In this document: positions 1-9,300 of the stretch, piece by piece
Numbering within the stretch: position 1 is the first letter of the stretch
How the letters are laid out: each line of letters begins with the position of its first letter
DNA from: JAWKSY01 sp041402125
GTDB taxonomy: Bacteria > Planctomycetota > GCA-002687715 > DRQF01
NCBI GenBank assembly: GCA_041402125.1
Contig: JAWKSY010000011.1
Span: 101,774 to 165,773, forward strand
Direction of reading: 5' to 3'
Length of the DNA stretch: 64,000 bases
Made by a program: the position numbers and the translations under genes
Notes under the pieces: generated by a model
What the model saw: only the letters and a program-made list of their open reading frames with translations
Told to the model about the DNA's origin: nothing
Databases searched by the model: none

Positions 1-2
1 AG

Positions 3-692
3 AACATCGAGGGCGGCACCGCGGGCGAGAGCGCGGCGGTCGAGGTCGGCGGCGGCGAAGGCTGGCGCGGCAGCGTCGGCTGGGAGGAAGCCGGGATCGC
101 CTTCACGGTGGGAACGGTCTCCTTCCGCTGCGGCACCTACGGCATCCACGTCACGCTGTCCGGGCTGCGCGAGAACGTCGCCGCGGCCGAGGGATCGATC
201 GCGGCCGCCCTCGCGGCCTTCGAGTGCCGACCGGGCGGGCTCGAAGCGGGGACGCGGACCGAGAGCGTCTACGCGGACGACCGTTTCGGCTACGCGGTCC
301 GACTCCAGGACGGAGACCTCGAGGTCCGGAACGTCACGCCGCCGCAGCTCGGCGCCAACGCCGTCGTCGTGCAGTTCCTGAAGAAGGGAGCCCGCGCGGT
401 CGAGCTCCACGTCAGCGTGTTCGCGGTCGGAGAGGCCGATCCGACGACGAACTGGCTCCGCAGCGTCGCGGCGAGTTTCGGAACGTCCATGCCCGGGTTC
501 GGGGACGCCGAGGTCGTCACCGTCCCGGACGCACGGCTGGACGGACGGCCCGCGCACCACGAGGTGCGCGTCATGCCCGACCGCGAGGTGCATCTCCTCA
601 CCCAGAAGCGGGGAGCCCGCTTCGTGGGCCTCGTCGAGATCCGGGCGAAGGACGGGGAAGCCCTGCTGAAGCGGTTCCGCTTCGTCGAGTGA
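3..692 (+). CDS. Hypothetical protein, 5' end outside window
   Basis: I do not recognise a family. The reading frame is open from the window edge (base 3) to a TGA at 690-692. A GTG at 108 is the first possible start inside the window, but coding-like sequence rich in Gly, Glu and Ala continues upstream, so the gene is probably cut by the edge. The visible part is an acidic soluble protein of about 230 residues without membrane segments. Its middle (VVVQFLKKG, ELHVSV) looks like alternating beta strands. It ends 28 bp before the tail-to-tail stop of the minus-strand lipoprotein gene. Confidence is only that it is coding. Confidence 0.6.
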   Translation, partial: NIEGGTAGESAAVEVGGGEGWRGSVGWEEAGIAFTVGTVSFRCGTYGIHVTLSGLRENVAAAEGSIAAALAAFECRPGGLEAGTRTESVYADDRFGYAVRLQDGDLEVRNVTPPQLGANAVVVQFLKKGARAVELHVSVFAVGEADPTTNWLRSVAASFGTSMPGFGDAEVVTVPDARLDGRPAHHEVRVMPDREVHLLTQKRGARFVGLVEIRAKDGEALLKRFRFVE

Positions 693-720
693 GGGCCGGG
701 TCCGGACGGCGCGCGGGGGA

Positions 721-1248
721 TCAGGGACTCCCGGGGACCTCGAGCCCCGCCGGCTCGAACACGATGACGGGGATCGCGAGCCAGTCGGCGAGCGCGTAGA
801 TCTCCGGACGTCCGTGGAGCCAGGGGTCCAGCACCCAGACCGGCGCACGCGGCTCCCGCAGGATCCGATCGCGATCGATCCGCTCCGGATCCCAGACCGC
901 GACGGCGTGGTGCTCGCTGAACCAGCCCCGGTTGATGTTGATGCGGACGAGATCCCAGCCCTCCGCTCGCACGGGCGCCGCCATCTCGGCGAGGACGCGC
1001 TCCTGCCAATGCCAGCAGTAGCCCATCACCGTGCCGTCTTCGCCGGATTCCTTCACGGCATCGTTGCCGTCCCAACCGTGCACCCAGTGCACACCGCGCT
1101 CGGCATCCGCCCGCGCGACGACGGCCTCGAGGGCGGTCTGGATGGCGGCGAGCGCCGGCTCCGGACGATCCGCCGCCGTCAGGGGGCCGGAGCGGCAGGC
1201 GCCGAGCAGACCGAGCACGAAGACGAGGACGATGAGAGGGCCGCGCAT
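721..1248 (-). CDS. Putative lipoprotein of unknown function
   Basis: 175 residues. The N-terminus MRGPLIVLVFVLGLLGACRS is a lipoprotein signal with lipobox LGAC, so Cys18 would be lipidated after cleavage by signal peptidase II. The mature part contains HWVHGWDGNDAV and several Trp residues but no motif I recognise. I chose the ATG at 1248 because the signal peptide starts there; the longer open frame upstream is an uninterrupted high-GC shadow. It ends close to the convergent gene on the other strand and is divergent from the gene at 1337. Envelope location is inferred from the lipobox. Confidence 0.65.
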   Translation of the reverse strand: MRGPLIVLVFVLGLLGACRSGPLTAADRPEPALAAIQTALEAVVARADAERGVHWVHGWDGNDAVKESGEDGTVMGYCWHWQERVLAEMAAPVRAEGWDLVRININRGWFSEHHAVAVWDPERIDRDRILREPRAPVWVLDPWLHGRPEIYALADWLAIPVIVFEPAGLEVPGSP

Positions 1249-1336
1249 CGCGAGAGGATAACGCGGCGAGCCGGCGGACGCCGCCCCCGTTCCCGCGCGG
1301 GAGCGGGACGGCACGCGGCTTGCTCGCGATCCGGCC

Positions 1337-1789
1337 ATGAGACCCGCCGAAGGCAGCACGAGCGCGAATTCGGTCCGAGGGCGGGGCCAATCCCCCGCCC
1401 TCCGCGGACCGGCGGGGAATCTCGCCCTGGCGGCGATCGACGAGCGACTCCTCGACCGGCTCGAGGCCCTCGCCGTTCGCGGCGACGACGCCGACGCCCG
1501 GGACGAGCTCCGGCGGTGGATCGACGACGCCGTGGTGCGTCGTGCCCACCGCGCCCGACTCGTGAGTGATCTCCGAGGTCGCGACGACGCCGACTGCCGG
1601 ACCCTCGTCCTCGAGCTGCGGACGATCCACGAGGTCCTCGATCGCCTCGACGGCGACTTCGAGCGCGCGCTCGCGGCGGGCGACGACGCCGCGCTCCGCT
1701 TCACGGCGGGCGAGATCGCCTTCCGGGGCCGCGGCCACGCCTTCCTCGTCCAGGCGCTCGTCCTCCCGCTTCTCGCCGCGCGCACCTGA
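1337..1789 (+). CDS. Hypothetical helical protein
   Basis: 150 residues, Arg/Asp/Ala rich and predicted nearly all helical after residue 27 (for example LELRTIHEVLDRLDGDFER). No catalytic motif or signal peptide is visible. The first 27 residues are low complexity and overlap a 20-bp motif also found near 4520, so the true start may lie further in, but no better ATG/GTG with a ribosome binding site is evident. A strong hairpin terminator follows 27 bp after the stop, which supports a real transcription unit on this strand. Confidence 0.45.
   Translation: MRPAEGSTSANSVRGRGQSPALRGPAGNLALAAIDERLLDRLEALAVRGDDADARDELRRWIDDAVVRRAHRARLVSDLRGRDDADCRTLVLELRTIHEVLDRLDGDFERALAAGDDAALRFTAGEIAFRGRGHAFLVQALVLPLLAART
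1359..1378. repeat. 20-bp motif shared with 4520-4539
   Basis: CGAGCGCGAATTCGGTCCGA here and CGAACGCGAATTCGGGCCGA at 4520-4539 agree at 18 of 20 positions, with GCGAATTCGG at the centre. Both copies sit in the region upstream of a minus-strand gene (lipoprotein at 1248, hemerythrin at 4411). They may be a regulator site or a chance match; I cannot tell. Confidence 0.3.
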
Positions 1790-1816
1790 GACTCTCGCCC
1801 CCCGCCCCATGAGAAG

Positions 1817-1847
1817 GCCCCCCGTCGGCCTCGGGCCGACGGGGGGC
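1817..1847 (+). terminator. Rho-independent terminator
   Basis: A perfect 14-bp stem (1817-1830 with 1834-1847) around the 3-nt loop TCG, followed by GTTTCG. It lies 27 bp after the stop of the gene at 1337. The 267 bases from here to 2114 show no gene that I can support. Confidence 0.8.
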
Positions 1848-2114
1848 GTTTCGAGTGCATCGGAGCCACCGAACCCGGAGTGGAGTCGATCCGCGACGTG
1901 GCGACACGGATCGCGGCCGACTCCGACGCGCTCGCGCCTCGCGAGCGAACCGATGCGCGGGGAGCGCATCCTCGCGAGACGTCCGGAACGGCCTCGCCGG
2001 ATTCCCTCGTCGGCCTCGAGCGGGTGCTCCCGCGTCATCCGTCCCGAGGGCTCGGGAGGCGGCGCGCCGGAGCGCGAGGCGGAGAGAGGCGTCCGGTCCG
2101 GCCGTCGCGTGCGA

Positions 2115-2483
2115 TCAGTGGGCGGGGTGCATGCCGTGGCCCTCGGCATCCGGCTGCTCGCCGGCCTGCCAGGCGCAGAAGGTCACCGCGGCCGCGCAGG
2201 CCAGGAAGACCCAGAACGACGTACCGAGCGGCAGCGAACCGGCGCTCAGGAGCTCGACGAGCGAGAAGACGCCGAGCCCCGCGAGCGCCAACGGACCGCC
2301 GCGGCGCGGCTGGAGCGATCCGACGACGAAGCCGAGGGCCATGACGCCGAAGCCGAGCATCTGGAAGATGAAGGGCACCGACTGCGGAGGAACGAAACCC
2401 GGTCCGTGCGCGACGACGTAGAACGCGGTCCCGGCGGCGGCGAAGGCGGAGATCAGTCGGGCGGTGACGAGGAAGACGTTCAT
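2115..2483 (-). CDS. Small integral membrane protein
   Basis: 122 residues with four hydrophobic segments (approximately residues 5-25, 38-57, 64-83 and 89-107) and a His-rich C-terminus (EGHGMHPAH). It is the last gene of the minus-strand run hemerythrin-CBS-USP-this gene, starting 23 bp after the USP stop, and has a gaGGAG-like site (GCAGGAGAGTCCGCC) before the ATG at 2483. Function is unknown. The position suggests membrane adaptation under the same stress conditions, but that is inference. The His tail could bind metal. Confidence 0.7.
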   Translation of the reverse strand: MNVFLVTARLISAFAAAGTAFYVVAHGPGFVPPQSVPFIFQMLGFGVMALGFVVGSLQPRRGGPLALAGLGVFSLVELLSAGSLPLGTSFWVFLACAAAVTFCAWQAGEQPDAEGHGMHPAH

Positions 2484-2506
2484 GGCGGACTCTCCTGCGA
2501 TGTGAA

Positions 2507-3400
2507 TCAGAATTCGAGCGATCCCTTGGGGATCACGAGGACGGAACCGTTGGCGATGCGCAACGCGCGCTCCGCGTGACTGCCGATGAGGGAGTCCTCG
2601 ACCGAGTCGCGCCCTTCGCTCGGCACGACGAGCAGGGGTCGCTCGTGGCGCTCGAGGTGGTCGCGGATGGCCGAGAGGACCGGGCCCTTCTCGATCGCGA
2701 TCTCGGTGCGATCGGGCCCTTCGGCCCCGCCCACCGCCGCGACCCAGCGCGACATGAGCTCGCGGGCCGTCTCCTCCATGCGATTCTCGATGCCGACGAC
2801 GTCGACGACCCCACCCATCGGATAGGCGGCGAGCGCGAAGCTCTCGACGACGTGCAGCAGCGTGCTGCCGCAGCCGAAGCGCGCGGCGAGATCCCGCGCG
2901 TGGCGTAGGGCCTGGGGCGTGCGCTCGGCGAGATCGGTCGCGAGGACGACGCGATCGAAGGGTCCGGCGACGGCCGCGGGCTTCTCGGCGTCGAGGCGCA
3001 AGGTCATGACCTCGCGATCGCTCTCGCGGACGACGAGCTCCGCCACGCTGCCCTGCACCAGGTGAGCGAGGCCGGACCGGCCGTGGGTCGGGACGAGGAT
3101 CATGCGGACCGCGTGGCGCTCGGCGGCGTCGACGATCGCCTCGACGAGGCTCTCGCGGGTCTCCTCCGCCTCGAGGGCGGCGTGGCAGCCGTCGAGAGCG
3201 GCGTCGCCCTCGACGCCGCGGAGTTCGTGCGCCTCGTGACCGGTCGAGCCCGCGATCCGCTCGAGGAGCGTCCAGGGCCGGAAGCCGGCGTGGTAGACGA
3301 CCAGGTCGCAATCGAGGGCACGGGCGATGTCGCCGGCCTCGCGCTTGGTGGCGTCGAAGCCGGAACGACCGGCGACGCAGTAGAGGATCTTCTCTCGCAC
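2507..3400 (-). CDS. Tandem-domain universal stress protein
   Basis: About 297 residues with two UspA folds in tandem (roughly 3-140 and 150-295). The first keeps the nucleotide-binding signature G-x2-G-x8-G-S (GRSGLAHLVQGS), so ATP binding is likely. The second (VLATDLAERTPQALRHARDLA, then VPSEGRDS) is more degenerate. I prefer the GTG at 3400, because GAGGAG lies 8 nt upstream of it. An in-frame ATG at 3421 would overlap the CBS gene stop but has no ribosome binding site. USPs act in the cytoplasm during starvation, redox or oxygen stress. Here the gene sits in a tight unit behind a hemerythrin and a CBS protein, which points to a gas or redox stress response. Confidence 0.85.
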   Translation of the reverse strand: MREKILYCVAGRSGFDATKREAGDIARALDCDLVVYHAGFRPWTLLERIAGSTGHEAHELRGVEGDAALDGCHAALEAEETRESLVEAIVDAAERHAVRMILVPTHGRSGLAHLVQGSVAELVVRESDREVMTLRLDAEKPAAVAGPFDRVVLATDLAERTPQALRHARDLAARFGCGSTLLHVVESFALAAYPMGGVVDVVGIENRMEETARELMSRWVAAVGGAEGPDRTEIAIEKGPVLSAIRDHLERHERPLLVVPSEGRDSVEDSLIGSHAERALRIANGSVLVIPKGSLEF

Positions 3401-3410
3401 GGGACTCTCC

Positions 3411-3830
3411 TCAGTAGGCATCCGACAGCGAGTCGTAGACGTCGGCGACCTGGATCAGGGCTCGGACGAGATCGAAGGAGCTCAGCACTCCGATCGGGGA
3501 CTCGCCCTCGGCGACGACGAGGTGATGGACACGGTGGTCCACCATGCGGCGGGCGGCGGCGTCCACCGGCGTGTCCGGCGCGACGCAGACGACGGCGGGC
3601 GACATGATGTCGGCGACCGTGCGTTCGGCCGCCGGGTCCTCACCGGCCGCGAAGGAACCGAAATCCGAGAGCGTCACGATCCCGCGGAGACGCCCCTCTT
3701 CCACGACGGGGAGACAGGAGATCCGTCGCACCGTCATCCGACGGGCGGCTTCGCGGAGGGGCTCGTCGAGCTTCGCCACCGCGACTTCGGGTCCGATCAG
3801 GTCGGCGACCTTCATGCGTCCGAGACTCAT
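3411..3830 (-). CDS. CBS-domain pair protein
   Basis: 139 residues made of two CBS domains, MKVADLIGPEVAVAKLDEPL to residue 60 and VADIMSPAVVCVAPDTPV to the end, together one Bateman module. Such modules bind adenine nucleotides and usually regulate a partner. Here there is no fused effector, so it is a stand-alone sensor. The ATG at 3830 overlaps the TGA of the hemerythrin gene (ATGA), showing translational coupling. Its own stop lies within 25 bp of the likely USP start. The partner is unknown; the neighbouring USP or hemerythrin are the obvious candidates. Confidence 0.85.
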   Translation of the reverse strand: MSLGRMKVADLIGPEVAVAKLDEPLREAARRMTVRRISCLPVVEEGRLRGIVTLSDFGSFAAGEDPAAERTVADIMSPAVVCVAPDTPVDAAARRMVDHRVHHLVVAEGESPIGVLSSFDLVRALIQVADVYDSLSDAY

Positions 3831-4411
3831 CGCTCTTCTCCCTCCCGCTCTTCCTCGATCCGGAGGATCCGGGCGAGGTCGATGAGCTCGTCCCGCGACT
3901 CCTTGCGCGCGACGTCCACGTCGCCGAGCTTCCGCTCGATCTGCGCCGTCACGATCTCGTCGAAGGACACGCCGATGGCCGCGTCGAAGGCGGGGAAGAG
4001 ATCGCTCTCCTCGCGCTCGAGGTGGTGACGGATCGTCCGGACGAGGCCCATCGCGTTCCAGGCGTAGGCGGTCCGCCAGCCCGGTCGCCGGTCGAGGATC
4101 GCCATGCGCATGCCGTCGGCGTGCAGGAAGCCCACCTCGTGCTCGTCGAGCGTCTCCTGGAGACGGCTCTCGGGGGCGACGTGACGCGCGACGACCTCGT
4201 GGAAGAAGATGACGTCCTCCTTCACGTGGTGGACGGCATCGATGAAGTCCTCGACGAAGCGGCGCAGCCGTTCGAGGAGATCCGCGTCGGCGTGCGCGAC
4301 GACGTCGGCGGCGACGGCTCGCTCGAGGAGGCGCAGGTAGCGCCGGATCAGCTCGTGATCTTCGAGGAGGTCGCGGAGGACTCGCGAGTGTAGCGGCGCG
4401 ACGGCGGACAT
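3827..4411 (-). CDS. Hemerythrin HHE-domain protein
   Basis: 194 residues, four-helix bundle type. Candidate diiron ligands are present: D18-H19-E, HHVKED near 61, HE near 71, DEHE near 91 and HHLEREESDLFP near 130. The hemerythrin family binds O2, or repairs or senses NO, through a non-heme diiron site. The C-terminal 35 residues are charged and helical. I chose the ATG at 4411; a GTG two codons upstream (4417) is also possible. It is the first gene of a coupled operon (overlap ATGA with the CBS gene). A weak sigma-54-like site lies about 95 bp upstream, and the sigma-54 activator gene is next door, so joint regulation is plausible. Confidence 0.85.
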   Translation of the reverse strand: MSAVAPLHSRVLRDLLEDHELIRRYLRLLERAVAADVVAHADADLLERLRRFVEDFIDAVHHVKEDVIFFHEVVARHVAPESRLQETLDEHEVGFLHADGMRMAILDRRPGWRTAYAWNAMGLVRTIRHHLEREESDLFPAFDAAIGVSFDEIVTAQIERKLGDVDVARKESRDELIDLARILRIEEEREGEER

Positions 4412-4505
4412 GGTCACGGGGCTCGTCTCGGCCCGCGGGCTCCCCCCTCGCGGTCGAGGGCGGGGATCGGTCGCGGCGGGCGTCGCGTCCGACCGACCGC
4501 CTCAT

Positions 4506-4521
4506 TGCAAGCGGAGGACCG
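4506..4521 (-). promoter_or_regulatory. Possible sigma-54 promoter for the hemerythrin operon
   Basis: On the minus strand this reads CGGTCCTCCGCTTGCA. It has GG and GC dinucleotides 10 nt apart and a good TTGCA at -12, but a poor -24 half (consensus TGGCACG-N4-TTGCW). It is supported mainly by location: upstream of the hemerythrin start and beside a sigma-54 activator gene. The remaining bases from 4418 to 4650 show no gene. Confidence 0.3.
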
Positions 4522-4650
4522 AACGCGAATTCGGGCCGAAAGTCGGCCCTGCGGACGAGAATGCGGGGGCGGGCGGGGGAGATTCCCCGACGCGGGGAAG
4601 GACGCGCGGGTGGGAATCCCCGGAGCCCGGCGGTCCCCGAGGAGAGTGCG

Positions 4651-6075
<1,425 letters not shown>

Positions 6076-6166
6076 GGCGATCCCTCGCGATTCCCGTTTC
6101 CCCCGCGCGAGGTTATCGTCCGGAGCCCCGAGCTTCACGCCGGGAGACGGGATCCCGAGAGCACCG

Positions 6167-7255
6167 ATGCGAATCCTCGTCCTCGACGACAACCGCGACT
6201 ACGCCGACAACCTGGCCGAACTCGTGCTCGAGCTCGGGCCCGGCGTGGAGACGCGAACGGCCTACGATCTGGCCGCGGGTCGCCGCGAGCTCGAGCATTT
6301 CGCGCCCGACCTGGCCCTCGTCGACCTCAAACTCCCCGACGGCTGCGGCGACGAGCTGGTCCGCCAGTGCCGCGAGGAGCGCCGCCCCACGCTCTGCATC
6401 ATCCTCACGGGCGCGGCGACGATGCAGGCGGCGATCGGGGCGGTCGAGGCGGGCGCCTTCAGCTTCCTCACCAAGGACCTGCCGGCCGGAGCGATCCTGG
6501 CCGCCTGCCGCCGCGCGACGGAACACCTCGCCCTGGGCGCGGAGAATCGCTCGCTGGAGTCCCGCCTGCGGGAGCGCGAGCGACTCGCCTCGATCGGACA
6601 GATGGCGGCGACCTTGGCCCACGAGATCAAGAACCCGCTCACCGGGATCTCGCAGGCGCTCGAGGTCCTGCTCGACGCGGTCGATCCGCCGCCCGATCTC
6701 CTCGTGCTCCGCGACGGCATCCGGCGCCGCTTCCGGGACCTCGACCGACTGGTCGACGAGCTGCTCGACTTCAGTCGCCCCTTCGAGATCGAGATCCGAT
6801 CGCTGGCGACGTCCGAGCTCCTCGAGGCGGTCCGGCGCGACTGCGGCCACCGACTCCGTCCGGATGACCTTCTCGAGATCGAGATCGCGCCGGACGCGAC
6901 CCGCCTGCGCGCGGACCCGACCTGGCTCGGGGCCGCGCTCCGCAACCTCGTGCAGAACGCCCTCGACGCCCAGAGCGATCGGGCCCGCGCCGAGGTCCTC
7001 CTCCGCGCCCGACGCGAGAAGGACGAGATCCGGATCGAGGTCGAAGATCGCGGGCCCGGGATCGAGGAGTCCCTCGTCGAGCGCGTCTTCGAGCCCTTCT
7101 TCACGACCCGCACCCGGGGCACGGGCCTGGGCCTCGCGCTCGTCCGCCGGGTCGCGCGCGAACACGGCGGAGACGCTTCGGCCGAGAACCGCGTCGACGG
7201 CGGCGCCCGACTCGCGATCCGTTGGCCCGGCCTCGAGACGGGAGAGTCCCGATGA
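6167..7255 (+). CDS. Receiver-histidine kinase (REC-HisKA-HATPase)
   Basis: 362 residues in reversed hybrid order: an N-terminal receiver (1-115, phospho-acceptor Asp53 in LVDLKLPDG, T in LTGAA, K in LTKD), then a HisKA dimerisation domain with AHEIKNPL (His near 152), then HATPase_c with N box LVQNALDA, G1 EDRGPGI and G2 GTGLGLALV. There is no membrane segment, so it acts in the cytoplasm. The receiver probably takes phosphate from, or is gated by, another kinase. The next gene overlaps it by ATGA and is a globin-coupled kinase, suggesting a relay that ends on the divergent NtrC-type regulator. Confidence 0.93.
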   Translation: MRILVLDDNRDYADNLAELVLELGPGVETRTAYDLAAGRRELEHFAPDLALVDLKLPDGCGDELVRQCREERRPTLCIILTGAATMQAAIGAVEAGAFSFLTKDLPAGAILAACRRATEHLALGAENRSLESRLRERERLASIGQMAATLAHEIKNPLTGISQALEVLLDAVDPPPDLLVLRDGIRRRFRDLDRLVDELLDFSRPFEIEIRSLATSELLEAVRRDCGHRLRPDDLLEIEIAPDATRLRADPTWLGAALRNLVQNALDAQSDRARAEVLLRARREKDEIRIEVEDRGPGIEESLVERVFEPFFTTRTRGTGLGLALVRRVAREHGGDASAENRVDGGARLAIRWPGLETGESR

Positions 7256-8445
7256 ATCCCGACCTCGACGCGCAGACCCTGAAGCGCCTGATGGGCATCC
7301 CGAGCGACGCCCGTGATCGGGGGCGCGAGATCCTCGCGCACCTCGGCGCCCGCCGCGGCGACGTGGTCGAGGCCTTCTACGCCGAGCTGCGCGGGCACGC
7401 CGAGGCCCTCGCCGTCTTCCGGGGCGGCGAGGCGCAGATCGAGCGACAGCGCGGCTCGCTGGACGCCTGGCTGGCCGCCTCGCTCGACACCGAACGCGAC
7501 GCCGACCACGTGGCCCGCTGCCGCCGCATCGGCGAGGTCCACCTCGAGGCCGGCGTCGACGAGGCCCTCATGCTGGCCGGTGGGACCTGGCTCGGTGCCG
7601 CCTTCGGGCGGCTCCTCGACGAGCTCGGCCCGCCGCCCGGGCGAGGCCTCGCCGACACGCGGGAGTTCTTCGAACGAATCGTGGCCTTCGATCTCGTCCT
7701 CGCGCTGCAGGCCTACGCCGAGCGGCTGCAGGACCGGGTCTCGCGGCTCGACCGCCTCGCCCTGATCGGCCGCTTCTCCGCCACCGTCAGCCACGAGCTC
7801 AAGAACCCGCTGGGCGTGCTCGCGACCTCGCTTCACCTGTTGCGCGGGCACCTGGACCCGGCGGCGGACCCGAAGGTCGCGCGACACCTCGACCGCATGG
7901 AGCGGAGCGTCGATCGCGCCCGTTCGATCGTCACGAGCCTCCTCGACCTCGTCCGCCTGAAGGAGCCCGCCCGACGTCCGGTGGATCTCGCGAAGTTCGT
8001 GGCGGCCGCGATCGAGGCCGTGGCCCCGCCGGCGGAGATCACGGTGACCTGCCGCGGCGACGAGGGTGGCCAGCCCGGCTACTTCGATCCGACCCAGATG
8101 CGGCTGGCGCTCGAGAACCTCCTGCGGAACGCGGTGGAAGCCCTCGACGGAGGGGGACGCATCGAGATCCGCTGGCGCACGGACACCTTCGCGACCGCGC
8201 TCCGCGTCGCGGACGACGGGCCCGGCATTCCCGAGGACCAGCGCCTCCGCGTCTTCGAGCCGCTCCACAGCGGCAAGCCCTTCGGCACCGGCCTCGGTCT
8301 CACGCTGACGCGCAGCGTCGTCGAGGCGCACGGCGGCGAGGTCGGGATCCACCCCGGGCTCGACGGTCGCGGCGTCGCCTTCGAGATCCACCTGCCCCAC
8401 TTCGCTCTGCCCGGCGTGCGCGCCACGCGCGACCTCGACGAGTGA
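7252..8445 (+). CDS. Globin-coupled sensor histidine kinase
   Basis: 397 residues. The N-terminal 150 or so resemble a globin-coupled sensor domain: FYAELRGHAEALAVF, a Trp in the DAWL segment, and RRIGEVHLEAGVDE, in which His97 fits the proximal heme ligand of the family's IG-x2-H-x3-G motif. The HisKA domain has SHELKNPL (His181). HATPase_c has NLLRNAVEAL, DDGPGIP and GTGLGLTLT. No membrane segment is present. The expected role is cytoplasmic sensing of O2, CO or NO through heme. The start is set by the ATGA overlap with the preceding kinase. The globin assignment rests on motif reading only and is less certain than the kinase part. Confidence 0.8.
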   Translation: MNPDLDAQTLKRLMGIPSDARDRGREILAHLGARRGDVVEAFYAELRGHAEALAVFRGGEAQIERQRGSLDAWLAASLDTERDADHVARCRRIGEVHLEAGVDEALMLAGGTWLGAAFGRLLDELGPPPGRGLADTREFFERIVAFDLVLALQAYAERLQDRVSRLDRLALIGRFSATVSHELKNPLGVLATSLHLLRGHLDPAADPKVARHLDRMERSVDRARSIVTSLLDLVRLKEPARRPVDLAKFVAAAIEAVAPPAEITVTCRGDEGGQPGYFDPTQMRLALENLLRNAVEALDGGGRIEIRWRTDTFATALRVADDGPGIPEDQRLRVFEPLHSGKPFGTGLGLTLTRSVVEAHGGEVGIHPGLDGRGVAFEIHLPHFALPGVRATRDLDE

Positions 8446-8486
8446 GCGTCCGCGAAGGCCGCGGAGGTGAAGTCAGCGCCCGGCGT

Positions 8487-9077
8487 TCAGGGCTGTTCGA
8501 AGAGTCCGCGGCGCCGCGCCTCGAGCATCAGGGCGATGCGGGCCCGACGGAACCGGGAGCGGATCGTCGTCTCGGGCACGCCGTCGTCCCGCGCGAGATC
8601 GGCCATCGATCGGCCCTGGATCGCGTGGGCCTGGAACAGCCGCCGGAGGTCGTCGTCGAGGATGTCGAGGATGCCGGCGAGGATCTCGACGTCCTCCTTG
8701 TGGGCCGCGACGAAGCTGGGCGTGTTCGCGGCCGCGGGGCGATCGAGATCGTCGCTCGCGGGTGATCCGCCGCCGCGCTTCTTCGCGCCGAAGCGGCGCG
8801 CCTGGCGGCGCACGTTGTTGCGGAGCAGGGTGAACATCCAGCCGTCGAAGTCCGCGGCCCGGCCTTCGAACTCGCCGACCCGCTGAACGACCTCGAAGCA
8901 GGTGCTCTGCACGACGTCCGAGACCCCGACGCGGGCCCGGAGTTCGAGCCCCATCCGCTTCCGCGCGACGACGCCCAGGCGTTCCCGGACCTCGATCAAC
9001 AGCGTTTCGAGCGCCTCGCGGTCTCCCGCGCGCGCCCGTTCGACGAGTTCGTCGCGAATCACGGCGGGGAGATCCAC
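8487..9077 (-). CDS. ECF-type RNA polymerase sigma factor
   Basis: 196 residues. Region 2 is DELVERARAGDREALETLLIEV through VSDVVQSTCFEVVQRVGEFEG and DFDGWMFTLLRNNVRRQAR. Region 4 is DLRRLFQAHAIQGRSMADLARDDGVPETTIRSRFRRARIAL, a clear helix-turn-helix. This resembles the ECF sigma factors that planctomycetes carry next to Ser/Thr kinases; a kinase follows within 1.5 kb on the other strand. The start is GTG at 9077 and the ribosome binding site is weak. The divergent 223-bp region to 9300 should hold promoters for this gene and the secreted protein; I could not assign elements. Confidence 0.9.
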   Translation of the reverse strand: MDLPAVIRDELVERARAGDREALETLLIEVRERLGVVARKRMGLELRARVGVSDVVQSTCFEVVQRVGEFEGRAADFDGWMFTLLRNNVRRQARRFGAKKRGGGSPASDDLDRPAAANTPSFVAAHKEDVEILAGILDILDDDLRRLFQAHAIQGRSMADLARDDGVPETTIRSRFRRARIALMLEARRRGLFEQP

Positions 9078-9300
9078 GGAAGGGCGCCGTCGCCACGATC
9101 GCGGCGATCGTGATGTCGACCCCCGGACGACGCAGACGGGGGTGCGAGGTCCTGCATCCTAATCCGCGATCCCGCTCCTTCCGCGAGATTTCTGGCATCG
9201 AATCGCGCGGTTTTGTCCTTAGTCACGCGGGACGCGCTCCGAGCCCACGGACGCACCCATCCGCTGACAACTCCCTCACCCTCTCTCGGTGGACACCATC

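Noticed and set aside
290..2149. Very long open frame on the minus strand across two genes
   Set aside because: High-GC shadow: Arg/Pro/Ala-rich composition, no family signature, and overlaps better-supported genes with proper starts.
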